Notes under the pieces: model-generated
Told to the model about the DNA's origin: nothing
The model's input: only the letters and a program-made list of their open reading frames with translations
Database searches by the model: none
DNA from: Locusta migratoria
Taxonomy: Eukaryota > Arthropoda > Insecta > Orthoptera > Acrididae
Direction of reading: 5' to 3'
Assembly (NCBI GenBank): GCA_026315105.1
Contig: CM048745.1
Location: 790,222,890-790,286,889 of the forward strand
Length of the DNA: 64,000 bases
Position numbers and translations under genes: made by a program
Shown: positions 31,796-43,320 of the stretch, piece after piece
Numbering within the stretch: the first letter of the stretch is position 1
How the letters are laid out: each line of letters starts with the position of its first letter

Positions 31796-32712
31796 GGAAG
31801 GTAATATATATATGGACGCAGAATTCGGGAAGGGAGTGAGACAGCGTTGTAGCTGTTCCCCAATGTTGTTCAATCTGTACATTGAGCAAGCAGCGAAGGA
31901 ATGCAAGCAGAAATTTGGAGAGGGAATTAAAGTTCAGGGAGGAGAAATAAAAACTTTGCAGTTTGCCGATGACATAGTAATTCTGTCAGAGACCGCAAAA
32001 GATTTGGAAGAGCTGTTGAATGGGATGGACAGTGTCTTGAATGGTAGATATAAGATGTACATTAACAACGTAAAACGAGGGTAATGGAATTTAGTGTCAG
32101 AAAATCAGGCGATGCTGAAGGAATTAGATTAGATAATGAGACAATAAAAGTAGTAGACGAGTTTTATTATTTGGGTTGCAAGATAACTTCTGGTGGCCGT
32201 TGTAAAGAAGATAAAAATGCAGAATGGCTACGGGAAGAAAAGCGTTTCTAAATAAGCGAAACTTGTTAACATTCAATATTAAGCATTTGTGTGGAGTGTA
32301 GCATTGTATGGGAGTGAAACGTGGACGATAAGGAGTTCAGATAAAAAGATGATAGAAGCTTTTGAAATGTGGTGCTACAGACGAATGATGAAAATTAGAT
32401 GGGTAGATGACGTAACTAATGAGGAGGTGCTTAACCGAATTGAGGAGAAAAGGAATTTCTGGCATATCCTGACTAAGAGAAGGGATAGATTGGTTGGATA
32501 CATTCTGAAACGTCAAGGAATCGTCAACTTAGCGTTAGAAGGAAGTGTGTGGGGTAAAAATCGTAGAGGGAGACCGAGGGACGAATATAGCAAGCAGATT
32601 CAAAAGGATGTAGGTCGCCAAAAGCATTCTCAGATGAAGAGTCTTGCACAGGATAGGGTAGCGTAGAGAGGTGCATCAAACCAGTCTGCGGACTGAAGAC
32701 CATAACAACAAC
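31796..32712 (+). pseudogene. RTE-clade LINE, 5'-truncated
   Basis: Starts inside the RT at 'GVRQRCSCSPMLFNLYIEQA', followed by the catalytic box 'LQFADDIVILSETAKDLEEL'. After a frameshift (near 32084) the C-terminal region is open from 32289 to 32666: 'YGSETWTIRSSDKKM', 'MWCYRRMMKIRWVDDVTNEE', 'RRDRLVGYILKR'. It ends with 'gcggactgaagaccataac'. This copy keeps the YxDD-type box that is eroded in the copy at 14012. Confidence 0.88.
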
Positions 32713-32734
32713 ATATATTAAGCAACTGCGTATT

Positions 32735-33060
32735 CAGTGGAGCTGGTATCTGTGCCGCTGCGTCTGCTGGGACACCGGGCGGGCGGCAGCGGCGCTATCG
32801 GTCGGCGACCCTGGGGCTGTCCGGCGCGCCAGCCGCCGTCTATTCCTGCGGGGGAGCTGGCGGTCGTCGACCCGGCGCACCCTCGCCGGGGTTCCTGCCG
32901 GAATGCAGCGCCCGCCCCCTCCCCCTCCCCCCCACCCCCCTCCAGAAACCTGTTCCCCAGCCGCCGGCGGGCGCATCCTGCCGCGCTCTCCTCGCCCTCG
33001 CCTACAACTTCCTTTCCTTGGGGTGCACCGCTCCCCGCCACCGTCATAACAAAAGCACTT
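32735..33060. other. GC-rich, CpG-rich island
   Basis: An abrupt block of GC-rich, CpG-rich DNA in otherwise AT-rich sequence, with a C-run at about 32916-32942. It is open in several frames on both strands simply because stops are rare in GC-rich DNA; no domain is visible. It begins just after the RTE 3' end. It could be a CpG-island-like promoter or 5' exon of an unseen gene, or captured sequence. Confidence 0.5.
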
Positions 33061-33149
33061 CTGAATACATTGCCGTACTGAGAACTACCGAAATTTATTT
33101 GAGATAAGACGTTGTACAAACATCAAACGGCTGAAAATGCGAAGTAAAG

Positions 33150-33390
33150 CAGTTTGAACAGAACATTGCTTTATTATCACGGTCCGACTTGCAGGTACTA
33201 TGCTGTTGCCTTCTTCCGCCCTTTAAGCTGACTTACCCAGCCAGTTATAAGGGGACCTATAACTTATCATGGATTCCAAACCACGGTACTACTTGACAAC
33301 AAGGTAAAAATCCCAGGACTTGACGGGGATCGAAGATGCGAGCTTTGGATTCGTAGTCTGGCACTCTACCACAGTGCTACCGAGCCGCAA
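33150..33390 (-). repeat. SINE family F
   Basis: On the minus strand: head 'gctcggtagcactgtggtag', box B 'CTTCGATCCCCGTC', then 'gtaccgtggtttgg', 'ccccttataactggctgg' and 'gaaggcaacagcatag', ending near an 'agtaaagca'-type tail. Confidence 0.8.
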
Positions 33391-33396
33391 GTGTAC

Positions 33397-33557
33397 CATA
33401 TGGTGGTGTATTCTGGATTAGTCTTCCTGTAATCGTTTTCCATGGGAAAAATATCGGGAGAGTCCGAGCATCGTGATGGAGGAGGCAAAATCGGGATTCG
33501 TCCGTAAAAACGATGTTTTCCAGTCGCGATTCCTTCTGTAGCACTACGATGGTCTTC
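33397..33557 (-). pseudogene. Tc1-like transposase fragment
   Basis: The minus-strand reading 'VLQKESRLENIVFTDESRFC' contains the first catalytic Asp motif 'FTDESRFCL' of Tc1 transposases, followed by 'LLHHDARTLPIFFPWKTI'. It is truncated on both sides, by SINE F and by a LINE 3' end. Confidence 0.75.
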
Positions 33558-33778
33558 TGCATCTACACGGGATACTCTGCAAATCACATTTAAGTGCCTG
33601 GCAGAGGGTTCATCGAACCACCGTTACAGTATAATATTTTATCTCCCATTCCATTCTCGAATAGCGCGCGCGAAGAATGAACACCTGAATCTCTCCGTTC
33701 GGGCTCTGATTTCTCGTATTTTATTCTGATGATCATTTCTACCTATGTAAGTACGAGTCAACAATATATTTTCGCATA
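33558..33778 (-). pseudogene. CR1-like LINE 3' end
   Basis: Begins with 'gcatctacacgggatactctgc' (the family 3' tail reversed) and continues 'aagtgcctggcagaggg', 'attctcgaatagcgcgcg' and 'tgatgatcatttctaccta'. It is a very short 5'-truncated insertion. Confidence 0.85.
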
Positions 33779-33929
33779 TATTTGTCATATTACACACTGG
33801 ACATACCATCGTGAGAGCCTCTTTAATTGTTGCTTCTTACGTCGCCATAATAGTCCTGCGCCCGTTATCATTGTTTGGGATCGTATTGGATTCCTTTCCC
33901 ACGCCAGCCCACAGTAGCGAATATAGCAT

Positions 33930-34112
33930 ATACAACCACTCGATCAGCGAACGTTCCGTACCCAAAGACTGAAAAGTTCCGCAGGTCACTCCAATATTCA
34001 AGAAATGATCCGCAAAATTACAGGCCCATATCACTGATATCGGTTTGCAGCAGGATTTTAGGACAGATATTTTCCTCAAATATTATGAACTACCTCTAAG
34101 AGAATGACCTAT
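33930..34112 (+). pseudogene. CR1-like LINE RT fragment
   Basis: Translates as 'SRNDPQNYRPISLISVCSRI', then 'FSSNIMNYL', the RT segment at the start of the fingers domain. It lies close to the 3' fragment at 33558 but in the opposite orientation. Confidence 0.75.
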
Positions 34113-34164
34113 TATTATATTGTTTGCTGTACTACGTAATCCATACTTCAAGCATAACCTACAT

Positions 34165-34393
34165 CTAAAACAATTTCCCTGACTCCACTTTTATGAAACG
34201 AAGTTGATCCATGCAAATCCCTGAAGTAGTTTAGGAGATTAGGTATTTGTAATAGATGAACAGACAGTTACTGAAAAAACTTAAGATTACGATGTATCTT
34301 TTTTCTGTGATCTGATTTTGATGGAATCATGCCTCTATGTTGCCCCAATCTTAGCTCAAATTTCCTGTGACGACTGCATGAAAATGTGTATGT

Positions 34394-34440
<47 letters not shown>
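34165..34440 (+). repeat. 170-bp-type repeat units followed by T45
   Basis: About one and a half units like those at 6055 and 36205 ('tgatggaatcatgcctctatg', 'gttgccccaatcttagctc', 'tttcctgtgac'), ending in a 45-base T run (34396-34440). Confidence 0.55.
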
Positions 34441-34442
<2 letters not shown>

Positions 34443-36040
34443 TACGTTTGCGAAACGTGTTAGGAATAGGCATATCTTTATGAATATGATGTAGCTTACA
34501 TCACACATCACTTATATTCGCCATTTAAAAATTTATTTCATGATCATTCATACCTCTGGACAATGGGTTGAGGAATGGAATGCTGAAATATAATAAATAA
34601 TATTTCCTTAATATAGTAGAAATATCACTGAAAACAATTATTATTCTTACGGTTGCCTCTCTTTCCGTTAGATGCGCTATTGTCGCTCCAAGTGTGAGAC
34701 TAACTTCCACAGCAGTTGTACATTTACGTTAGATTGTGATATCAGTACCGGTATGTAAATATATGGATTAAAAACGGCGAGGATTGTATCAGTTTTATAT
34801 TCATTGCGTTCAATCATATTTCGTAGAACATAGCAACAAAAAAAAAAAAAAACGATTTTCAGAAATATGGTAAATTTGAAAAGTCAAAGAGTAAGTAGTA
34901 TTACCAAAGGGTACTATTCCGATCGCTGCCCCGAACTTCACACGAACACCCGCAGCGCTATTAGTTCTTTGCTGCATTATGCCGTTCTTTACAAGAATGA
35001 AATACACCTTTCCTGATCTGATTTTGATGAAATGAATCCTATATGTTGCCCCAGGATATACTCTATTTGTCTATGATGCCCCCATGAATGTTCGTTTAGT
35101 ACTTTTCGAGATTACTCTTGAAATGTTTTCATATAATTTTGACTAATTACAGTTTATTCTACCGATACTCATCTTTTCAACATTACGATGTATGGGGGTT
35201 CTGCTCGCTGCAACATTATTCTCCTGGGGCGTCGTGGTAGAAATAAATACTCGATATGTACAATTTTCTCAAAACACAGAGAGTGACATGGATTCCACAG
35301 CACTTGACAAAAGACCAAAACTCGTACTCCCCCACGCAAGGCGGCGAGGCAAATACATAACATCGGCAATAATGACGTTACATTAACCATTGTTCATAAC
35401 AATAGAATATACTGATTTACAATTACCAAACATAACAGAAAAACATTGCATGTATACAAATATAATCATAATATAAAATGAAAACTATGCATACAATAAT
35501 TTTAGATGGCACGTGTATTTTTAAGACGAAATTTCCGATCTTTCTGTTAACAACAAAGTGCGAAGTTAAATATCAATTAATTTGTTAATGAATACATCAT
35601 ACATGTTCCTAACATATACTGAACTATCAAATATCTTGGCAATTCTGAAAATAGGTTCAATATCTCACTTCAGTCAATATATACAAAGAAACACAATATA
35701 CAAATTTCGACTTTACAGTAATTAAAACAATTAGCTGATCTACACAACTTGTTTATGAGCCTAACATACATACAATGCTATTAATTTTCATTTCTTTTTG
35801 TTTTTCACAAAAGATTTTACAATTCGTCTGTTTAAGTCTTGAAATAACATACAATGACGCAACTATTGTTTATAGAACTGTCTAGAAAGAAAATATATGA
35901 ATCTCTTAATTAATGAAATCTATCACTTGTTTTAATCGCAGTATCACCGAGACACTGTCCTAAACTGATTCCTAGGCTGGCTATTACGTTTTTAACTTCA
36001 CACGCAATATATATCACAACTGAACCACACGATTCCGGAT
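34441..36040. other. Unassigned AT-rich sequence
   Basis: Mostly unrecognised. One more 170-bp-type unit is visible at about 35010-35160 ('gattttgatgaaatgaatcc', 'atatgttgcccca'). The rest (35170-36040) has no repeat family or ORF that I could identify. Confidence 0.4.
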
Positions 36041-36048
36041 CAGAAGCA

Positions 36049-36170
36049 GACGGTATCGTAGGATGACATTGAGATGAGAGGACCAGGCAGACGGTATCAT
36101 ACGATAACATTGAGATGAGGGCACCAGGCAGACGGTATCGTATCATAACATTGAGACGAGGGGGTCAGCA
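36049..36170. repeat. 41-bp tandem repeat, 3 copies
   Basis: Units at 36049-36089, 36090-36130 and 36131-36170, each starting GACGGTATCRTA and containing 'acattgaga.gag' and 'accaggca'. Very regular spacing (41, 41, 40). Confidence 0.9.
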
Positions 36171-36204
36171 GTATCGTTACACTCTCTACAAATAGACACA
36201 TGCG

Positions 36205-36680
36205 ATTGCTTTCAGAGAAATGTTTAAATTGTGATATCTTACTTTTTCTGATCCGATTTTGTGAAATGAAGTGTTTCTGTAATAGCAAGATACCCTCACG
36301 TTTCCTGTGAAAAACCCCTGAAAATTCGTCTATTAGTTTTGGAGATGAAAGAGAAAGATAGACATGACGGTTGTCGATGAAAAATGTTAAATTGTGATTT
36401 TTATGAAACTAAGTCTATATGTTGTCCCAACGTACGCTGAAGTTACCTGTGAAAATCCCATACGAATTCGTAGTTTTGGAGAAGTATTTTCTAATAGATG
36501 AACAGACAGACACGACGCTCTATGAAAACACTTTGTGATTCTATTTTGATGAAATTATGCTTGGATCCTGAACCAATCTTCGCTCATGTTTCCTGTGAAA
36601 ACGGCATGAAAATTCGTCTAGTAGTTTTGAAGACTGAAGCGAACAGCGACAGGCCTACATTTAAAGATTTATTATAGAAT
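36205..36680 (-). mobile_element. Helitron 5' end with 170-bp internal tandem units
   Basis: About two and a half units with 'gaaaattcgtctattagttt', 'aatagatgaacagacagaca' and 'atgaaactaagtctatatg'. Near 36676 the minus strand shows a Helitron-like start (A|TCTATAATAAATCTT). The class is inferred from that end alone. Confidence 0.5.
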
Positions 36681-37356
36681 ATATATGTTCACAGTTGTAG
36701 GAATATATTTAATTGTATAAGTTCTGTATGTCGGTAAAATCTGTTGCGAATATGGTTATTAGTAAAGAAGTAATAGATTAAATAGTGATGCTTGATGGGC
36801 GGTTTTCCATGAACGTTACTCTTTACGTCCTCATATCTCATGAACAACGTGTAATACAATTTCGAACGTACTTCAGTTTTAAGTGTGTATTCTGTCTGCA
36901 AAATTTCCTGCGAGTAAAATTGGTAGTGTAGAAATTATAAATTGTAACATTATACCGAATGCCATAGTTTTTCTCCATGAACAGCGGAAAAGTAGTAAGA
37001 AAGAAATTTTTTTCCTTTCATTATTTTGATGTGGCTGTCTGCGGGAAAAAGTTTAATGAAGGATTGAAATTATGTTTAAAGTTTGTTGCAAGTCGCCAAA
37101 TACTGCCATTCTCATATAGTGTATTTGTAGTCTCGTCGCATTATGTACAGTTTTTTGCGATTCCTATTGGTCATGACGTTATATCTTCTGAACCATGGGT
37201 CGTACGTGGTTCGTAATCCTACAGCAGTTGTTACCTCACCTACGAAATATGTGTACCAAATATGGTTGAAATCGGTTCAGTGGTTTAGGAGGAAATGTGC
37301 AGCATTGTCGTTTGACGCAGCAGTTTTTCGTGCATCTCATTGTTTATGACGTTATA

Positions 37357-38932
37357 CCAGGCGTCCAGAAAAGGACTCCCTGATTTCAAAATTAAATATC
37401 TCGAAAACAAAGATCGATAGAGGAATGCAGTAAACGGTATGTTTATTGTGAAAGCTGTAAGAAGTTTATGCAGCAGTTTGAAATAATAATTACAAAAGCT
37501 GCTAACAGATGGCGCTGTAATCGCCCTACGTAATGCCTAGTATAAATAGTGATCCGATGCCCAGAGCGATAAGTTCCACTATTGAAGCGTGAAAGGTGGT
37601 TACCGTACCGAAGGAAGAGATCAAAACCATGTACTCCATTCAACAACGCGTTTTTCTGGTGCTAGAGTACCACAGGTTAGAAGACAGTCCTACGGCAACA
37701 AGGCGAAGTTGTCAAGCACGATTTAATGTTCCAAAAGGACCCGATGCGAAAACCATTCGTACGCTCTTCGCAAAATTTCAACGAACAGGCAGCGTAACTG
37801 ATGATCTAGTGGGGCATGTTGGCCGCAAGCAAACAGCAGCTACGCCTGAAAATATCGCCACAGTTTCTGCAATTATTCAGCGAAATCCAATGTCATCCGT
37901 CCGTAGAATTGCATCTGAGACTGGTTTGAAGCATTCCAGCACGCAGAAAATACTGAGAAAGAGCCTACACATGTCTCCATTCAAAATTCAAACGCACCAG
38001 GCCATACCCGTACGAGCTGTGCAACAAAGGGTTGACTTTCCTAATCTGATGCTCACAATGATTGATAATGAAGGATTTGATGTTGGCTGCATCTGATTTA
38101 TAGATGAAGCACACTTCTAACCTGAATGTATACGTGAATAAGCAGAACTGGCGATTTTGGGGTTCCGAAAAGCCATATTGGTGTGAAGCGAAACCCCTGT
38201 ATTCTCCTAAAGTTACTGTGTGGGCTGCAGTATGCAGCAGAGGAATTATTGTCCCTTTCTTCATTCGAGAAACAATCACTGGTGCACGTTACAATTTTGG
38301 AACAATTTGTCACCACACAGCAAGCGTTAGAGGATCGACCGGGTACTGAATGATTTATGCAAGAGAGAGCCCGACCACATAGGACCGAACAAGTGATTCG
38401 CTTTCTTGAGGAATACTTCGGGAATCAAGTCATTGCTTTGGAATATTCCAAATTTACTGGTGCAAGCATGGATTGGCCTCCATATTCGTCGGACTCCCTG
38501 TGACTTTTTTCTTTGTGGGGCACAGTGAAAGACATGGTCTACCCGAAGCATCCCGCCACGCTGGACGAGCTTGAATCGGCGATCTCGGTGGCATGTGAAT
38601 CCATTTCGGTTGAGACACTACGAAATGTGATGGCGAATTTCAAACTTCGTTTGCGCCACCTCTGTAGTGCCAATGGTGAACATTTTGAAAACATTGTGAT
38701 GTGATTGTTTGCAAATAGTGGTTTCATACGATTATTTCACTTATGTATGCTGATATGAGCTGTAAAGCGTACAGCGCCATCTGTTATCAGCTTTTGTAAC
38801 TATTATTTCAAACTGCTGTATAAAATTCTTACAGCTTTCACAATAAACATACCGTTTACTGCATTCCTCTATCGATCTTTGTTTTCGAGATATTTAATTG
38901 TGAAATCAGGGAGCCCTTTTCTGGACATCCTG
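37357..38932 (+). mobile_element. Mariner-like (IS630/Tc1) element with 163-bp TIRs
   Basis: Inverted repeats 37357-37519 and 38770-38932 are highly similar over 163 bp, beginning 'caggatgtccagaaaagg' at the right end and 'ccaggcgtccagaaaagg' at the left. TA duplications are at 37355-37356 and 38933-38934. It sits inside a Helitron, within 'gacgttata/tcttct', where other copies read 'gacgtcatatct'. TIRs this long are unusual for mariners, which typically have about 30 bp. Confidence 0.92.
37629..38703 (+). pseudogene. Mariner-like transposase, broken
   Basis: The first 156 residues are open: 'MYSIQQRVFLVLEYHRLEDS', an N-terminal HTH region, and a second HTH around 'SVRRIASETGLKHSSTQKIL'. A stop follows 'GCI', just before the first catalytic Asp motif 'FIDEAHF'. 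Then come 'NWRFWGSEKPYW' and 'SPKVTVWAAV'. The second Asp box is damaged: the second catalytic Asp is not visible. The third region 'MDWPPYSSDS' is followed by a stop, and the C-terminus is open again ('LWGTVKDMVYPKHPATLDEL' ... 'FENIVM'). At least two stops or frameshifts make it inactive. I chose the ATG at 37629 over the GTG 33 bp earlier because the family start 'MYS.QQR' fits. Confidence 0.85.
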
Positions 38933-39090
38933 TATCTTCTTACGTATGTGACGTGGTGGATTTGTACCCCAACAGCGATTGTTGCCTGATAGTAAGGATC
39001 TTGGGTACCAAGTTTGGTTTTGAAATCGGTCCAGGAGTTTAGGAGGAGATGTGGAACATACATACATTCACACATACAATCTATTTTATA

Positions 39091-40418
39091 AGATGTAAGA
39101 TAAGGCTGTCTTCCATCATGTACTAAATTTCAAGAACAGTATTCAAACAAAGAAAGAAATCAAAATATAAATGATATGTAACATTCATACATTCATTTGA
39201 TTCACACCTTTATTATAAACTATACTTCTTGTTACTTGTCCAGGATCTAATATGAATAATTTCTTTGGTGAGATCACCCCTGAGCGAGTTACATAAAGTT
39301 GTCCGCGTGAGAAACATGCGGATTTCAAATACACTCCACAGTATTGAGTAGACTGCCATGTGATTTATTAATCATAATATAAAATGCAAGTGTCACCGGA
39401 CACTGCAGTCTCTTGAAAGATAAAAGGTAGATCTGTCGGAAGTAATGGGTATTCGTTGGATGTACGCTACTGATTCATTCTCTTCCTTTCCCTGTAGCCC
39501 TATAGAAGTTTATTGTTTTCTCGTACAGAATTGTGCACTTGACAGTTCAAAGTTGGTTGAAAGCTGTCAACAGCACTGTCATCTTTCAGGAATTTCCTTC
39601 AGCTGACTGGAATACAGGAGAGTTTTAGCAGTAAATAAGAAATGTAATAGACTGAAACGTGGTGCCTGATGTGAAAAGTGTTTGCACAACGCAGTGTATA
39701 TGATCTCATATTTATTTTGTTATATGTTGTACAGCTGTATAATTTTTCAGGTACATATTCGTTTATTTAAGTTTTCTATGTCTGTAAAATCTGTCGCAAA
39801 TACAATTAGTAGTAAAGAAGTAATCGATTAAAACTTGGCGCGCGATGGGGCCATTTTCCAAGAATGTTACCGTTTATGTGGTCATGTCTTATTAACTTCG
39901 TGTCGTACTGTGATACAGTGTCGAAGGTTCATTCAGCTACATGTGTGTATACTGTCTGTAAAATTTCCTGCGGCTACAATTTGTAGTGTAGAAATTACAA
40001 AATGTAATGTCATAGCGATTGCCATAATTTTACTGCTTGAACGGCGAAAAAGTAGTAAGCGACAAGCTTTTTTCATCATTTTGCTGGGGTAGTTAGCGAG
40101 AAAAAGTTTTCTAAAGGTATGAAATTGTGTTTAAAGTTCATCCCAAGTCGCTAAGTGCTCTCCTTCTCAAATAGTGGACTGATAAAGTCACACTATCACG
40201 TGCCATAACACGGGGAAGTTTTCATTGTTTACGACGTCATATCTCCTGAACTATCGGGCCTATCGCAAAATCCTTCCTTAGAGGACGTCTTCTACCTATA
40301 AACTACATTCCTGCCAAATTTCAGCTTCACGGGTGAAGTAGTTTTCGAGATTTCGTTTTTAGTCAGTGAGTGAGTAAGTGGATGAATGAGTGTCCTTTCG
40401 ATTTCATATAGACAGAGA
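39091..40418 (-). mobile_element. Helitron remnant with helicase piece
   Basis: The minus strand starts TCTCTGTCTATATGAAATC at 40418, preceded by A. Noncoding sequence shared with the other copies ('agtagtttt.gagatttcg', 'tgacgtcatatctcctgaac') leads to a helicase remnant at 39215-39460. The 3' terminus is cut by the neighbouring Helitron. Confidence 0.78.
39215..39460 (-). pseudogene. Helitron Pif1-like helicase C-terminus
   Basis: Translated on the minus strand: 'LPFIFQRLQCPVTLAFYIMI' (the 'FPV.LAF..TINK' block, motif V region), a frame break, then 'GVYLKSACFSRGQLYVTRSG' and 'SPKKLFILDP'. The last is helicase motif VI, 'CFSHGQLYVA.SRV', seen in Helitron Rep/Hel proteins. The 'NKSQGQ' step is broken by a frameshift. 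This fragment is what ties the repeated noncoding family to Helitrons. Confidence 0.85.
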
Positions 40419-40890
40419 TATACGCTCCTGACATCCATAGTACGCATTGCCGGTATGATAATCCCCCAACGTTACAGCTACGAAGTGTTGTGCCTGTCCT
40501 CCTCCCACACATTCAGAGCTTAGCGCCGTCCACATTCCAACAGCAAAATCTATGACCACAGGGGCACGCACTGTTGAACCCATCGGGTTGCAAAGGCGCC
40601 TTGTTCTCGCTCTTCTCTAGATTCTCTCTTATCATAATCGCTTGCTCGATGACGGTGGAATATCTGCTACATCAGATTAACTTTGCCGGCATCTGGAAGC
40701 GACATGGCTTTTCTCCACTGAGACATCCAGAGCATCTTCCACTCAATGCCGAGGCGTGTACTGCCGCGCTTAGAGCCACCTATGGCGGTACTGATTTCAT
40801 TGTCTTCCTCACCTCACATAGTGCTGTTTTCAATCGTGTGATCGTTGTACAACGCTTCTTGGTGTTGCATTTTGGATAGCAAGCAGTGAA
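40419..40890. other. Unassigned sequence
   Basis: A 101-aa open stretch (40574-40879) has no motif. Nothing repeated was noticed, so this may be unique sequence. Confidence 0.35.
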
Positions 40891-42548
40891 TTAATGCCTG
40901 TTTAAGGACCATCCAAAGAAACAATACAAGCAGACAAAGATCACCAGCAAATAACAAATCTCCTTGTCTACCTTTATTGTCTCGGTTCCCTCAACATCGT
41001 CTGATTTAATTCGAGCATATTGGATTACCCTTGTTTTGCTCTTGTTAATGTTCAAATTATTCCCCCCTTTCAAGACAATGTGCCTTCCATTCTGTCACTT
41101 TTCCAGATGCCCTGCTGGCTCTGACAGAATTACAATGTCACCGGGAAACCACCAAGTTTTATTTTACCCAAAAGTCTAATTACTTCTCGAAATTTCTGCT
41201 AGCTTTCCTTTACAGCTTACTCAGTATGCAGGATGAATAACTTTGGAGAAGGCGTACAATCCTATCTTACTGCCTTCCTAAACACTGCGCCCCTTTCAAA
41301 GCCATCGATTCTTATAACTGCTGTCTGGTTTTTTGCACGTTATATGTAACTTTTCGTTTTCTATATTTTACCTCTGCTATCTTCAGAATTTGAAGTAGTG
41401 TACTCGAGTCAATAGTGTCAAAAGTTTTCTCAAATTCTACAAAAGCTATAAATACAGGTTTTCCTTTCTTTAATCTATGTTCTAGCATAAGTCATAAGAT
41501 GAGTATTACCTGAAGTGTTTCTTCATTTCTCCTAAACCCCAACTGATCTTTACCGAAGTCGGGTTCCACAAGTTTTTCCCATTCTTCTGTACAAAAATTC
41601 GTCTTACTATTTTCCAATTCTGACTTAGGAAATTGATAGACTACTTCTGTAATTTACACTTGTCTACACTTCTTTTCTTTGGAATTTTAATTATTACATA
41701 CTTGTTGAAGTCTGAGGGTGCTTCACCTGTCGCATACATTTTGTACTCCTGGTGGAATAGTTTCGTCATGATTGGCTCTCCCAAAAATATCTGAAATTCA
41801 AAGGGAACTTCGTCTACTTCACGAACCATGTTTCGACGTAACTCTTTCAGTCAGAAACTTATCACATTAGCTATCTCAGCTTCATATTGGCCATACTTCC
41901 TTTTCCCTTACTACAATGCAGCCTTCACTTTCATGTTCCTTTATAGCCTCACTATATATTCTTTCCACCTTTCAGCTTTACCTTCTTTGCTGGTTTTCCA
42001 ACTGAGCTTTTGAGTTTCATAAAGCTGCTTTTCTTGTCTCCAAACGTGCCTTTTGTATTCCTGTAGGACATATCCATCTTACACGTAGTTAAATATTCTT
42101 CTACAATCATGTATTTGTCCTCTTTCCACTCCTGTTTAGCCAGTCTGCACTTCCTGTCAACCTCATTTTTCAGCCGTCCGTCCTCCCTATTTGCCTGCTG
42201 CATTTATTGCATTTTTATATTTTCTCCACTTTTCAGTTAAGTTCAGTATATTCTGTGTTATCCATGGATTTCTACTAAGTCTTGTCTTGCTACCTGTTTG
42301 ATCCACTGCAGCCTTCATTATTTAATCTCTCAAGGCTACTCTTCATCTTCTACCGTATTACTGTCGTCGTTTCAATCAATCGTTACCTAATGCTCATTCA
42401 ATTTATCCAGATACTATCTTTTTACTTTTGTACTTTCTGCAGTCCTTAATTTTTAATTTACAGATCATAACTTAACAACACATTTTCACGATTTTTAAAC
42501 GAAGTGTTTGTGATGATTAAATTGTGTTCTTGGAATTTTACCAGACGA

Positions 42549-42551
<3 letters not shown>

Positions 42552-42580
<29 letters not shown>
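42552..42580. repeat. (CT)n microsatellite
   Basis: About 14 uninterrupted CT units in the RTE remnant. Confidence 0.95.
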
Positions 42581-42586
<6 letters not shown>

Positions 42587-42674
42587 TCCCAATTGTTATC
42601 CTCTTTTCCTACTCGTAAATTCAAGTCCTCCATCACAATCAACTTTTCTCCTGCTATACTGTCTGATTTACTTC

Positions 42675-42870
42675 AAATGTTCAAATGTTTGTTAAGCTTA
42701 TGGGACTTAACTACGGGGTCATCAGTCCCTAAACTTACAAACTACTTATGAACTACTTACGAACTAGGACGGCACAAATATCCATTCCCGAGGGGGAATT
42801 CGAACCCGAGCGTAGTGGCCGTGCTGACCGTGACTGGAGCGCCTCAGTCACCTCGGCCACCGCGGCCGGC
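42675..42870 (-). repeat. SINE family A, full length
   Basis: Reverse-complement copy starting 'aaatgttcaaatgtttg' and ending 'ccgcggccggc'. The 12-bp duplication CTGATTTACTTC is at 42663-42674 and 42871-42882. Confidence 0.95.
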
Positions 42871-43320
42871 CTGATTTACTTCTTTCATCTCATCGTACTT
42901 TTTTATTTCATCATCGACAGGGCTTGTTGGTATACAAACTTGTACCATTATGGTGTTGGTTTCGTTTATATTTTAACTGCGATGATACGTTCACTATGCG
43001 GTTCGCAGCAGCGTAACGTATTCTTGTTTTCTATTTGCTATTAGATCCACATCTGCGTTACACCCTGCGTGGTCTTGTGTTTATAGCAATGCACTGACCT
43101 GTCCATTAATTCCATTAATCCAGTTTATCCTGCCACTGAACTTCACTAATCCGCCCAGTATGTCACTTCAGCCTATCCATTCCACTTTTAAAATATTCTT
43201 ACTTACCAACGCGATTAAGGGATAGAACATTCCACGCTCCGGCTCGTAGAATGTTTGTTTTGTTTTTTTCTGATGACGATATCTTCTTGAGTTGTCCTCG
43301 CCCGGAGACCCGAATGAGGG

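Larger units (their letters stand above)
36685..39085 (-). mobile_element. Helitron interrupted by a mariner-like element
   Basis: The segments 36685-37356 and 38933-39085 join to give the sequence shared with the Helitrons at 39091 and 47171: 'agtaaagaagtaatagatt', 'tgtaaaatttcctgcg..ta', 'cgtaatttt/atagtttttctcc', 'gaaatcggtccagtggttta'. The minus-strand 5' end is TCTTATAAAATAGATTG near 39085. The 3' hairpin is missing. Confidence 0.72.

Noticed and set aside
32718..33119. 133-aa ORF on the minus strand of the GC island
   Set aside because: GC-rich DNA is open in several frames on both strands by default. The peptide is Gly/Ala/Arg/Pro low complexity.
36205..36680. Satellite DNA (centromere-like) of 170 bp
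   Set aside because: Only a few degenerate units per locus, and one locus abuts a Helitron-like end. Dispersed TE filler is the simpler explanation.
42504..42751. Ser/Leu-repeat ORFs
   Set aside because: Produced by the CT microsatellite and a SINE.
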